Positions 34,385 to 41,941 of a DNA stretch of 64,000 nucleotides are shown here, one piece after another. This DNA is from Streptomyces sp. NBC_00670 (lineage in GTDB: Bacteria > Actinomycetota > Actinomycetes > Streptomycetales > Streptomycetaceae): NCBI RefSeq assembly GCF_036226765.1, contig NZ_CP109017.1, positions 5,705,001 to 5,769,000 on the forward strand, read 5' to 3'. The position numbers were made by a program, and so were the translations under genes. How positions within the stretch are numbered: the first letter of the stretch is position 1; each line of letters opens with the position of its first letter. Under the pieces are notes generated by a model. That model searched no databases, had not been told where the DNA came from, and saw only the letters and a program-made list of their open reading frames with translations.

Positions 34385-35134
34385 ATGCCCACGTCCACCC
34401 CCGCCGCCCTGATCACCGGCGGCACCACCGGCATCGGCAGGGCGACGGCCGAACTCCTGCACGAGCGCGGATACCGGGTGATGGTCACGGGCCAGAACCC
34501 CGACACCCTCGACGCCGCCAGGAAGGAGCTCCCCGAGGACGTCGTCGTCCTGCGGGCGGACGCACGCTCCCTGGCCGACGCCGACCGCGTCGCCGAGGAG
34601 GCCCGCACCCGCTTCGGCTCGCTCACCGCCCTTTTCCTCAACGCCGGCATCACCCGCCCGATGCCCCTGGAGCAGGCCGACGAGGCCACCTTCGACGAGG
34701 TGTTCCAGGTCAACGCGAAGGGTCAGTTCTTCACCCTCCAGAAGACGTATCCGCTGCTCGCCGACGGCGCCTCGGTCGTCTTCACCGTGGGCGTCGGCGT
34801 GACCCGCGGCTTGGCGGGCGGCAGCGTCACGGCGGGCAGCAGGGGCGCGCTGCTGGCGATGGTGCCCTCGCTGGCCGTCGAGCTGGCGCCCCGGGGGATC
34901 CGCGTCAACGCGGTGAGCCCCGGCGCCATCGACACCCCGATCTGGACGAAGTCCGGCATGCCCCCCGAGATGCTCGCGGAGATCACCGAGGCCGCCGCCG
35001 CCCGGATCCCCTTCGGCCGGTTCGGCACCGCCCGCGAGGTCGCCGAGACGGTCACCTTCCTCCTCTCCGACGCCGCCGGGTACGTCACCGGACAGAACAT
35101 CGTCGTCGGCGGAGGCAGCGGCCTCACGCCGTGA
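34385..35134 (+). CDS. SDR-family oxidoreductase with altered catalytic residues
   Basis: A 249-residue classical SDR fold. It has the NAD(P) motif TGGTTGIG (11-18), LNAGIT, Asn110 of the tetrad, and VNAVSPGAIDTPIW after the active site. The usual Tyr-x-x-x-Lys appears as Thr149-x-x-x-Arg153 (in VTAGSRGALLA), and the usual Ser position is Val/Gly (TVGVGVT). The catalytic triad therefore seems lost although the fold and C-terminal GQNIVVGGGSG are intact. It may bind cofactor without catalysis or use another mechanism. Clear GAAGGAG ribosome site. Its stop abuts a hydrolase gene remnant. Confidence 0.85.
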   Translation: MPTSTPAALITGGTTGIGRATAELLHERGYRVMVTGQNPDTLDAARKELPEDVVVLRADARSLADADRVAEEARTRFGSLTALFLNAGITRPMPLEQADEATFDEVFQVNAKGQFFTLQKTYPLLADGASVVFTVGVGVTRGLAGGSVTAGSRGALLAMVPSLAVELAPRGIRVNAVSPGAIDTPIWTKSGMPPEMLAEITEAAAARIPFGRFGTAREVAETVTFLLSDAAGYVTGQNIVVGGGSGLTP

Positions 35135-35668
35135 GGGTCCCGGGGGCCGGACGGCTTCTACCAGGCGCCGCTCACCGTCACCGACAAGGTGGAGATCCTG
35201 AGCTGGTCGACCGAGCCGTTCACCGAGCCCGCCGAGCTGATCGGCCAGGGCGCGGCCCACCTCTTCGTGGAGATCGACCAGCCCGACACCAACCTCATCC
35301 TGCGCCTGTGGGACGAGGCCCCCGGCGGCGGACGGTAGCTCCTGACCACCTCCTACCTCAAGGCCTCGCACCGCGAGCTCGACGAGGAGCGCACCACCGA
35401 GGGCGACCCGTACCGCCCGCACACCCGCGCGGTGCCGGTGGAACCGGGGCGGATCGAGGAGTACGTGCTGCGTGTGTACCCGTTCGCGGCGACGCTGCTT
35501 CCCGGCCACCGGCTGGTCGCGGAACTCTCCAACGACGAACCGCTCGCCGACGCGCTGCTGCCGCCGGACGCGTTCCACCTGCCGGTGGGCCGCCCCGTCA
35601 CCCACAAGATCTACCGCGACGCCACGCACCCGTCCCGCCTGGTGCTGCCGTTCACGAAACGGGGGTGA
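35135..35668 (+). pseudogene. Remnant of a CocE/NonD-family hydrolase (C-terminal domain) with an in-frame TAG
   Basis: The reading frame directly after the SDR stop translates as the C-terminal beta-sandwich domain of CocE/X-Pro dipeptidyl-peptidase-like hydrolases (DGFYQAPLTV, ILSWSTEPF, VEIDQPDTNL, RIEEYVLRVYPFA, FHLPVGRPVTHKIYRD). A TAG at 35336-35338 interrupts it where a CAG (Gln) codon would be expected. The N-terminal catalytic alpha/beta-hydrolase domain is missing. A shortened loop near NDEPLADALLPP suggests a further small deletion. A start at 35432 could express a 78-residue fragment, which is unlikely to be functional. Confidence 0.75.
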
Positions 35669-35733
35669 GAGCGGCCCCCGTGCCAGAATGGGAGACGCCC
35701 TGCCCCGCCGCTCCCCGTCCCGAGGTCCCGACC

Positions 35734-36354
35734 GTGCCCAAGCCCGTCGTCCGCGAGCCGTTGCGGAGCAACGCGCGGTCCAACCGGGAGCGCATCCTGG
35801 CCACGGCCCGCCAGGAGCTGGGCCGCAACCCGGACGTCACGCTGGAGGAGCTGGCCCGCGCCGCCGGCGTCGTACGGCGCACCCTCTTCGGCCACTTCCC
35901 CGGGCGCGCCGCGCTCCTGGAGGCCCTGGCCGAGGAGGCGTCCGAGACGCTGCGGGCCACGATGAAGGACGGCGCCCGCCGCCCCGAGGAACCGGCCGAG
36001 CGGGCCCTGGCCCATTTCACCCTGTCGATGTGGGCCGTCGGCGACCGCTACCGGCTGCTGCTCTCCCTGGCCCGGCGCGACCTCGGCGCCGAACGCGTCG
36101 CCGAGGTCCTGGCCCCGGCCCGCGACGCGGTCACCGCGATCCTGGAGCGCGGCCAGCGGGACGGCGTCTTCCACACCCACCTCCCGGCCGCCGTCCTCAG
36201 CGCCGGCCTGGAGGCGATGACCGTCGCCCTCCTGGAGTCGGTCAACACCGGCGCCCTCACGGACGACGGCACGCAGACGGCCGTCGCCATGCTCATCGCG
36301 GCCGGGGTGCCGCGGGAGCGGGCGGCCGCAGTGGTCGCCGAAGCCGCGGGCTGA
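35734..36354 (+). CDS. TetR-family transcriptional regulator
   Basis: A 206-residue regulator. The N-terminal helix-turn-helix (about 18-65) reads RERILATARQEL, then LEELARAAGVVRRTLFGHFP. The C-terminal ligand-binding domain is helical and not further recognised. GTG 35734 is chosen because of GAGG eight bases upstream; GTG 35680 would add 18 residues. It probably controls the upstream SDR and its lost neighbour, and could bind the inverted repeat at 33999-34030. Its stop lies 12 bases from the convergent pseudokinase gene's stop. Confidence 0.88.
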   Translation: MPKPVVREPLRSNARSNRERILATARQELGRNPDVTLEELARAAGVVRRTLFGHFPGRAALLEALAEEASETLRATMKDGARRPEEPAERALAHFTLSMWAVGDRYRLLLSLARRDLGAERVAEVLAPARDAVTAILERGQRDGVFHTHLPAAVLSAGLEAMTVALLESVNTGALTDDGTQTAVAMLIAAGVPRERAAAVVAEAAG

Positions 36355-36366
36355 GCCGCGCGCCCG

Positions 36367-39222
36367 TCACCTCCCGTACGACGATCCGTACGACGCGCCG
36401 CCCGTACCGCTCCGCGCGGTGACCTCCAGCGGCCGGGTGCCGCGTTTGCCGAGGACGTACAGGCACCCGGCGAGCGGGAGGAGCACCCACAGGGTGCCGT
36501 GCCAGAAGTCCAGGGAGTAGGCCACGGCCAGCAGGGTGTGCGTGAGGCCGTCGGCCCACAGGTGCCACAGCAGGGCGACGGTGGCCAGGGTGGCCGCCGC
36601 GGCACACCCCAGCCGCAGCACACCGCCCCGGCCGCGCACGGCCCAGCGCAGCCCGGCGGCGCAGGCCAGCAGCACCGAGACGGGCAGCAGCCAGGGCAGG
36701 TGCGCGGGTACGCGGGTGCCGGCGCCGAGGAACGCGCCGTCGTCGGCCCACTCCGGCCGCTTGTCGCCGATGCCGTCGGAGAAGTCCCGCAGCGAGATGA
36801 TCATGTGGTCGGCGTTCGCCGGCGCGCCGATGCGGGCCTCGTGCCAGAGCTGGTCGCGGGAGCGCCAGAGCGGATCGTCGGACGGGGCGGTCGACTTGGC
36901 CGGGTGGTTGGTCGGGTGCTTGTCCGGGTGGGACGTGGCCGGATGCTTCTTGTCCGGGTGCAGCGCCCTGGCCGCCGCGGTGACCACCCGCACGCCGGGG
37001 TGAGACGGTGCGAGGCCGGCGGAGGCGGCGGTCGGGGGCGGGCTGTAGGGGACCCAGCCGAAGGCGGAGTAGCCGATGACGTCGAGCAGTCCGAGCGTGA
37101 ACGCGGCCAGCCACAGCCACCGCAACGTCAGCAGCCTGCGGTGCGCGAGCTCCAGCGACGCGCGCCGCCGGTCGCGTGCGTCCGCGCGCTCCGTGGGGGA
37201 GCGCGCGAGGTGGGTGCGCACGCCCCGCGCCCCCTGCTTCAGGGCCGTGCCGACGCGTTGCCGCGTGTCGACGAGCCGAGCCCGCCGCATCCCGCGCCGG
37301 AAGACCACGATCTGCTGGTCGAAGGCGAGCGCGGCGGCCAGGAGCCCCGTCGCCGTCGCGTCCGGCGGACCCGACCGCTCCCGGCCCAGGGCGCCGGTGG
37401 CCGCGTCGTGCAGCCGCCCCCACCAGCGGGGTGTCCCGACGCCGGGCCGCGCCCGCGAAAGCCGTTCCCGGCACTGGCCGAGGAAGGCGTCGTCGCCGAG
37501 GAGCAGCCGGACCACCCGGGTCAGCACCGTGTCCCGGTCGTACCAGGCGGGGCCGTTCGGCACGAGGTGCGCAGCGGCCTCGGCCCGCAGCGCGTCGCCC
37601 TCCTCCTGACGCTCCCGCTCCAGCGCCTGTACGGTGCGGTCGGTCTCCTGGCGGGCCGTCTCCAGCGCCCGGGTCACCTTCTCCTCCAGGCCGCGCAGGA
37701 CCGGGCAGCCCGCCTCGCCGCCGTGCCGGGCGCAGGTCTGCCGGGCCGCGTCGCGCAGCACCCCGCTGTCCAGCACCGCGGACAGGGTGGCGGCGTCCTG
37801 CCGCGCGGCCAGTGCCAGCAGGCCGTCCTCGTCGATGACGTCGCCCCAAAAGCGCGGCGGGATGCCGCGCAGGAACGTGGCGGCGAGACCCGCCAGGGCC
37901 CGTTCCGGGGCGTACGGTCCGCTCGGCGACCGGAGGAACCGGTCGAGCGGACTCCGGTCCGCCGACGGCACCCGGGCTTCGAGCCACTCGGCCAGCGCGC
38001 CCGCGTGCTCCGGGTCGCCGAGCCACGCGGAGCCCGCCGTACCCGAGTCGACGAGCGCCGACACCAGCTCGGCCGGGTCGTCGAAGGCGAGGTCGCCGTA
38101 CCGGAACGGCTCCACGGAGGCCGCCCCGGGTGCCTGCTCCGCGCACCAGGCCCGCACCCCGGCCGCGTCGAGGCGGCCGCCGGTCAACCGGTCGAGCAGC
38201 TCGTCCCAGTGCGGGTCGCCGGTGTCGGCGGCGGGGCGGTGCAGCAGGGCGTCGGGCAGGTCGTCGGGGTCCGTGCCGGGCGGGATCCCGGGCCGCCCGG
38301 TGAGCAGTTCACCGACGACGGCCGCCGCGCTCGCCCAGGCGCTGCGGGCGCTCCACCGGCCCTGCTCCACCAGATGGGCCGGTGCCAGATAGCGCGTCAG
38401 CGGCGGTCGCGGCCCCCGGGCGCAGTCCTCACCCAGTACGGCGGCGCCGTCGAGGTCGGGGAGTACCAGCTCGACGCCGCCGAGCGTGCGCAGGTACAGC
38501 GTGTCGGGCGACAGGTTGACGGGGACGGCGCCGGCCTCCCGCTCCCAGGCCTCCAGCAGGTCCGCGAGGCCGGACAGCAGGGCCCGTACGGCCGGCTCGG
38601 GCAGTCCGCCGAGTCGGCCGGGCGGCCCCTCGGGGGCGGTCAGCGCGTCGTCCAGCATCTTGCGCAGGGTGCCGCCGCCGGGGAGGCGCCAGGTCTCCCA
38701 GGTGACGGTGCGGCTGCCGTCCGAAAGGGTCTCCACACCGCCGTCGAGCCGGTCCACGACGCCGTGCTCGGCGCATCTCTCGCGCAGCCTGTCCTTGGCG
38801 AGGCCGGGCCGGAAGCCGTGTGCGTGGACCTTCAGCAGCACCATGCCGTGCGGACTCCCGACCGGTGCGGCCAGCCACAGCCGGCCGCCGACGGCGGCCT
38901 CGGGCGGCAGCATGTCCAGCAGCCGGTAACGGCGTTTCACCCCGGGCGGCAGCTCGACGGTCCCGTCGCCGGGGCGGGGTGCCGCCGCCGGCGGCGTGAG
39001 GGGCCGCCTCAGCAGATCGGCGATCGGATCACTCCCGTCGGGGCCGTTACCGGCGGCACCCCCGTCCCCGGCGGAACGGGCGGGGTCCACCGCACCGGAG
39101 TCCATCGCACCGGAGTCCACGGCCTCGGGACCGTCGTCCCGTACGGTGTCGCAGTCGTGCTCGTCGCAGTACGCGGTGGCGCAGGGGTGCTCCTGCTCGC
39201 CGCCCCGGCAGTAGTACCTCAC
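36367..39222 (-). CDS. Large membrane-anchored pseudokinase with Cys-rich N-terminus
   Basis: A 951-residue protein. Residues 1-24 are Cys/His-rich (Cys5, Cys14, Cys19, His22, Cys24), suggesting a zinc site. An acidic linker follows (25-90). Residues 95-330 resemble a protein kinase: the beta3 Lys131 lies in VLLKVHA, but the HRD motif is replaced by PVN (Asn236, in VPVNLSPDTLYL) and DFG by DLD (from Asp256). The catalytic Asp is gone, so a pseudokinase is likely. A helical region (about 380-700) includes a coiled coil (LETARQETDRTVQALERERQ). One membrane helix lies near 720 and three near the C-terminus, flanking a His/Lys/Pro-rich loop. It is last in a four-gene operon, with its GTG overlapping the radical SAM stop by four bases. 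Confidence 0.72.
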   Translation of the reverse strand: MRYYCRGGEQEHPCATAYCDEHDCDTVRDDGPEAVDSGAMDSGAVDPARSAGDGGAAGNGPDGSDPIADLLRRPLTPPAAAPRPGDGTVELPPGVKRRYRLLDMLPPEAAVGGRLWLAAPVGSPHGMVLLKVHAHGFRPGLAKDRLRERCAEHGVVDRLDGGVETLSDGSRTVTWETWRLPGGGTLRKMLDDALTAPEGPPGRLGGLPEPAVRALLSGLADLLEAWEREAGAVPVNLSPDTLYLRTLGGVELVLPDLDGAAVLGEDCARGPRPPLTRYLAPAHLVEQGRWSARSAWASAAAVVGELLTGRPGIPPGTDPDDLPDALLHRPAADTGDPHWDELLDRLTGGRLDAAGVRAWCAEQAPGAASVEPFRYGDLAFDDPAELVSALVDSGTAGSAWLGDPEHAGALAEWLEARVPSADRSPLDRFLRSPSGPYAPERALAGLAATFLRGIPPRFWGDVIDEDGLLALAARQDAATLSAVLDSGVLRDAARQTCARHGGEAGCPVLRGLEEKVTRALETARQETDRTVQALERERQEEGDALRAEAAAHLVPNGPAWYDRDTVLTRVVRLLLGDDAFLGQCRERLSRARPGVGTPRWWGRLHDAATGALGRERSGPPDATATGLLAAALAFDQQIVVFRRGMRRARLVDTRQRVGTALKQGARGVRTHLARSPTERADARDRRRASLELAHRRLLTLRWLWLAAFTLGLLDVIGYSAFGWVPYSPPPTAASAGLAPSHPGVRVVTAAARALHPDKKHPATSHPDKHPTNHPAKSTAPSDDPLWRSRDQLWHEARIGAPANADHMIISLRDFSDGIGDKRPEWADDGAFLGAGTRVPAHLPWLLPVSVLLACAAGLRWAVRGRGGVLRLGCAAAATLATVALLWHLWADGLTHTLLAVAYSLDFWHGTLWVLLPLAGCLYVLGKRGTRPLEVTARSGTGGASYGSSYGR

Positions 39223-40031
39223 CGGTCGCTCTCCTTGTCCCCGGACGTCTCCCCGGTTCCCGACGTGTCCACGGTTCCGGGCGTCTCCACGGTTCCGGAC
39301 GGAATGGTGGGCGGGCGCGCGTACGGCCCCGCCGACGGTGCGTCCGGGCGCGCCGGGCGCCAGGACACCTGTCCCTGGCGGAACCCCGCCGTACGCAACG
39401 ACCGCTCCAGCGCGGCCAGTTCACCCGCCCTGGGTACGCCGATGAGCCACGCGTCGCGGTCCGACGCGACCAGTTGCATGGGGGCGCGTGCGGGGCGGTG
39501 CTCCCGCCACGGCCCGTACCGCTCCCGGCCCAGCGCGGTGAGCGGAGTGAGGGTCTGGTTGGCCGAGCCGCGCCAGATCAGCGTGGTCGGCGCGTCGGCC
39601 CGGTACGGTTCGCCGATCACCGCGTCCGCCAGCCCGCCGGTCACCTCGGGGGCCCGCCGCGCCAGCTCCGCCAGTGGGTGTCCCGTGTAGACGAGCAGGT
39701 CGGCCGGGCGGCCGACCGCCTCCTCCCGGGCGACGCGGAGCAGCGCGGTCAACGCCTCCGGCTGGTCGCCCGGTTCGCCCCCGGACACCGTCAGCCCCTC
39801 CGCACCCAGCGCCAGCGCCCGGCGCCACACCTCCCGGAACACCTCCGGCGGCAGCCGGGAACCCGCCCCGGCCGCCCAGGTGTCGCGTGCCAGACAGCCC
39901 GCACAGCCGATCGAGCAGCCCTGGACCCACACTCCGAGCCGGCGGCCCGGCCCGAGGGCGGTCACCGGAAAGTGCACGCGGTTGACGACGAGACCGCTCC
40001 CGGAGGCCGCTTCCGTACCCGTCAGCTCCAT
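39219..40031 (-). CDS. NrdG-like radical SAM / 4Fe-4S protein
   Basis: A 270-residue protein. WVQGCSIGCAGCLARDT carries the radical SAM Cys39-x3-Cys43-x2-Cys46 motif; LTVSGGEPGDQPEAL is the GGE (SAM-binding) motif. The size and the motif context resemble pyruvate-formate-lyase and ribonucleotide-reductase activases rather than SPASM-type peptide maturases; no auxiliary cluster Cys are seen. The C-terminal 50 residues are Thr/Ser/Gly/Glu-rich and imperfectly repeated. ATG 40031 has GGAG six bases upstream and overlaps the AAA gene by ten bases. No glycyl-radical enzyme is nearby, so the partner is probably within this operon. Confidence 0.83.
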   Translation of the reverse strand: MELTGTEAASGSGLVVNRVHFPVTALGPGRRLGVWVQGCSIGCAGCLARDTWAAGAGSRLPPEVFREVWRRALALGAEGLTVSGGEPGDQPEALTALLRVAREEAVGRPADLLVYTGHPLAELARRAPEVTGGLADAVIGEPYRADAPTTLIWRGSANQTLTPLTALGRERYGPWREHRPARAPMQLVASDRDAWLIGVPRAGELAALERSLRTAGFRQGQVSWRPARPDAPSAGPYARPPTIPSGTVETPGTVDTSGTGETSGDKESDR

Positions 40032-41941
40032 ACCGGTCTCCACGCGTCGTTGTCCGGAATGAGCGTGGACAGGGTGATCCGGCCGCCCGGCCCCCGAGGC
40101 CGCTCGAACAGCTCCCGGCTCAGCGGATTGACGACCGCGCTCTCCACCAGGTTGAGGATGCCGCGCGCCCCGAGACCGAGGTTGACCAGCGCGGCGTCGC
40201 GCAGCTCCTCGCGAGCGCCCTCGTCGACGACCAGCTCCGTCTTGTGCACGGCGGCGACCCGCGCCACCACCGAGTTCAGCGACCGGTCCAGTACCTCGCA
40301 CGCCGCCTTCTCGTCGATGAACCCGAGGGTGACGTAGTTGTCGCCGAGCCGGTTGCGCAGTTCGGGCCGGCCGATCTTCCGGTCGAAGAAGTCCTCGTAC
40401 GCGGCTCGGAAGTGGTCGAAGTAGCCCGCCCGGTCGTCGGTGAACTGCCGCAGCAGGTCCGTGGCGCGGCGGGCCGCTGCGTCCGGGTCGGCGCCGTCCC
40501 GCTCTTCGGCCGGTTGGGTGCCGAGGTTGGAGGTGAAGACGATGAAGCACTCAGAGAAGTACACCGTGCCGCCGCGGCTGTCGGTGAGCCGGCCGTCGTC
40601 GAGGATCTGCAGGAACAGGTCGAGGATGCGTTCGTGGGCCTTCTCGATCTCGTCGAAGAGCAGCACGCTGGCGGGCTGCGCGCGCACCGCGTTGGTGAGC
40701 TCGCCGCCGGAGTCGTAGCCGACGTACCCGGGGGGTGCGCCGATCAGGCGCTGCCGGCTCTCGTCGACGCGGAACTCCGACATGTCGAACCGCACCGGCT
40801 GCGCCTCCTCGCCGAGCAGCAGCGTGGTGACTGCCCGGGCGAGCTCGGTCTTGCCGACACCGGTGGGACCGGCCAGGAACAGCACTCCGCGCGGGCGGTT
40901 GCGGGCGGCCGAGGACTGGGCGCCGGTGAGTCCGACGGCGGCCCGCGTCAGCACGTCGACCGTCTTGCGCACGGCGGTCGCCTGGCCGAGTACGCGCGCG
41001 GACAAGTACGTCTCGGCGTGGGAGAGCTGGCGGCGTACGGTGTCGCCGGCCCACGGGTCGTCGGTGATGCCCACGCGCACCAGCCGGGCCGCGTCGGAGT
41101 AGACGGTCGGTCCCGGTGGCAGGCCGGCGGCGGTCAGCACGGTGGTACGGACCTGACGGGCCGTCATGCCGTCGGTGGCACCGGCGACCGCCTCCAGGTC
41201 GTCCGGCGTGGCCGCGTGGTCGAACAGCCGGTCGATGAAGCGGGCCGCCAGCGCGGCGCGGCGGTCGATGTCCGGGCGCAGCAGCCGGATGATCCGGACC
41301 GAGTCGCTGCCGACCGGGAACGCCGGTGGCAACTGGTCCTGCTGCTCGCACACCCAGAACAGGGTGAGCCCGAAGGCCTGGCGGCCGGGCCGGCCCGGCG
41401 CCGGGACGGAGGGCGCGGCGTGGCCGAGCGCCTCGACGGTGGTGAGCAGGGTGCGGTCGGCCCGCAGGACGGTGTCGCCCGGCAGCGCGTGCGCGGCGTA
41501 GGGGATCACCATGGCGACCGGGACGGTCAGCCCGTTCCGGCCGCTGAACAGGCCGTGCAGGTCCAGCAGCAGCCGGCGCAACTGCGCGGAGTCGAACTCG
41601 GCGTCCGGCCGGGTGTGCTGCCCGACGAGGTCGCGCAGCCGTGCGTCGGCCGCGGCGAGGGCGGCGTCGCGCGGCTCCTGCGGGGTGTCGACCCGGTCGA
41701 CGCCGCGCAGCGGATCCAGGGCCAGCAGCGCGGCGTACCCCTGCGCCCGGCACACCTCCCACAACACGTCCTGCAACGCCAGCAGCCGAGGCCGGCCGCC
41801 CGGTGCGGCCGGGGGCAGCTGGTGCAGATCCCGTACGTTGCCGGTCAGCAGCAGATGCGGAGCGAGGGAGAGCGAAAGCCGCACCTCCCGCATCCACGCC
41901 TCGGGCAGCGCGCCGGCGTCCTCACCGACGACGACACTCAC
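40022..41941 (-). CDS. AAA+ protein with ClpB-type active module and degenerate first module
   Basis: A 639-residue protein. Residues 345-639 form a ClpA/B-type second AAA+ module: Walker A GPTGVGKT (358-365), pore loop GYVGY (405-409), Walker B LLFDEIEK (427-434), sensor-1 FTSN (469-472), arginine finger region RPELRNR (525-531), and a C-terminal small domain. Residues 1-300 look like another AAA+ domain without Walker motifs (LLLTGNVRD, then a lid-like GMTARQVRTTVL). The intact pore loop suggests substrate threading. No Clp N-terminal repeat or ClpP-binding loop is seen. The GTG start overlaps the coiled-coil gene's stop by four bases, with GGGAGG upstream. Confidence 0.86.
   Translation of the reverse strand: MSVVVGEDAGALPEAWMREVRLSLSLAPHLLLTGNVRDLHQLPPAAPGGRPRLLALQDVLWEVCRAQGYAALLALDPLRGVDRVDTPQEPRDAALAAADARLRDLVGQHTRPDAEFDSAQLRRLLLDLHGLFSGRNGLTVPVAMVIPYAAHALPGDTVLRADRTLLTTVEALGHAAPSVPAPGRPGRQAFGLTLFWVCEQQDQLPPAFPVGSDSVRIIRLLRPDIDRRAALAARFIDRLFDHAATPDDLEAVAGATDGMTARQVRTTVLTAAGLPPGPTVYSDAARLVRVGITDDPWAGDTVRRQLSHAETYLSARVLGQATAVRKTVDVLTRAAVGLTGAQSSAARNRPRGVLFLAGPTGVGKTELARAVTTLLLGEEAQPVRFDMSEFRVDESRQRLIGAPPGYVGYDSGGELTNAVRAQPASVLLFDEIEKAHERILDLFLQILDDGRLTDSRGGTVYFSECFIVFTSNLGTQPAEERDGADPDAAARRATDLLRQFTDDRAGYFDHFRAAYEDFFDRKIGRPELRNRLGDNYVTLGFIDEKAACEVLDRSLNSVVARVAAVHKTELVVDEGAREELRDAALVNLGLGARGILNLVESAVVNPLSRELFERPRGPGGRITLSTLIPDNDAWRPVWS

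Noticed and set aside
35432..35668. Independent 78-residue gene
   Set aside because: It is the end of a hydrolase C-terminal domain continuing from upstream across a TAG, and no ribosome site was noted.
39219..40031. RiPP maturase reading of the radical SAM protein
   Set aside because: No SPASM or extra cluster cysteines and no short precursor ORF beside it; the size fits activases better.
40022..41941. Housekeeping ClpB or ClpC
   Set aside because: Only one functional AAA module, no Clp N-terminal repeats, 639 residues instead of about 850, and a specialised operon context.
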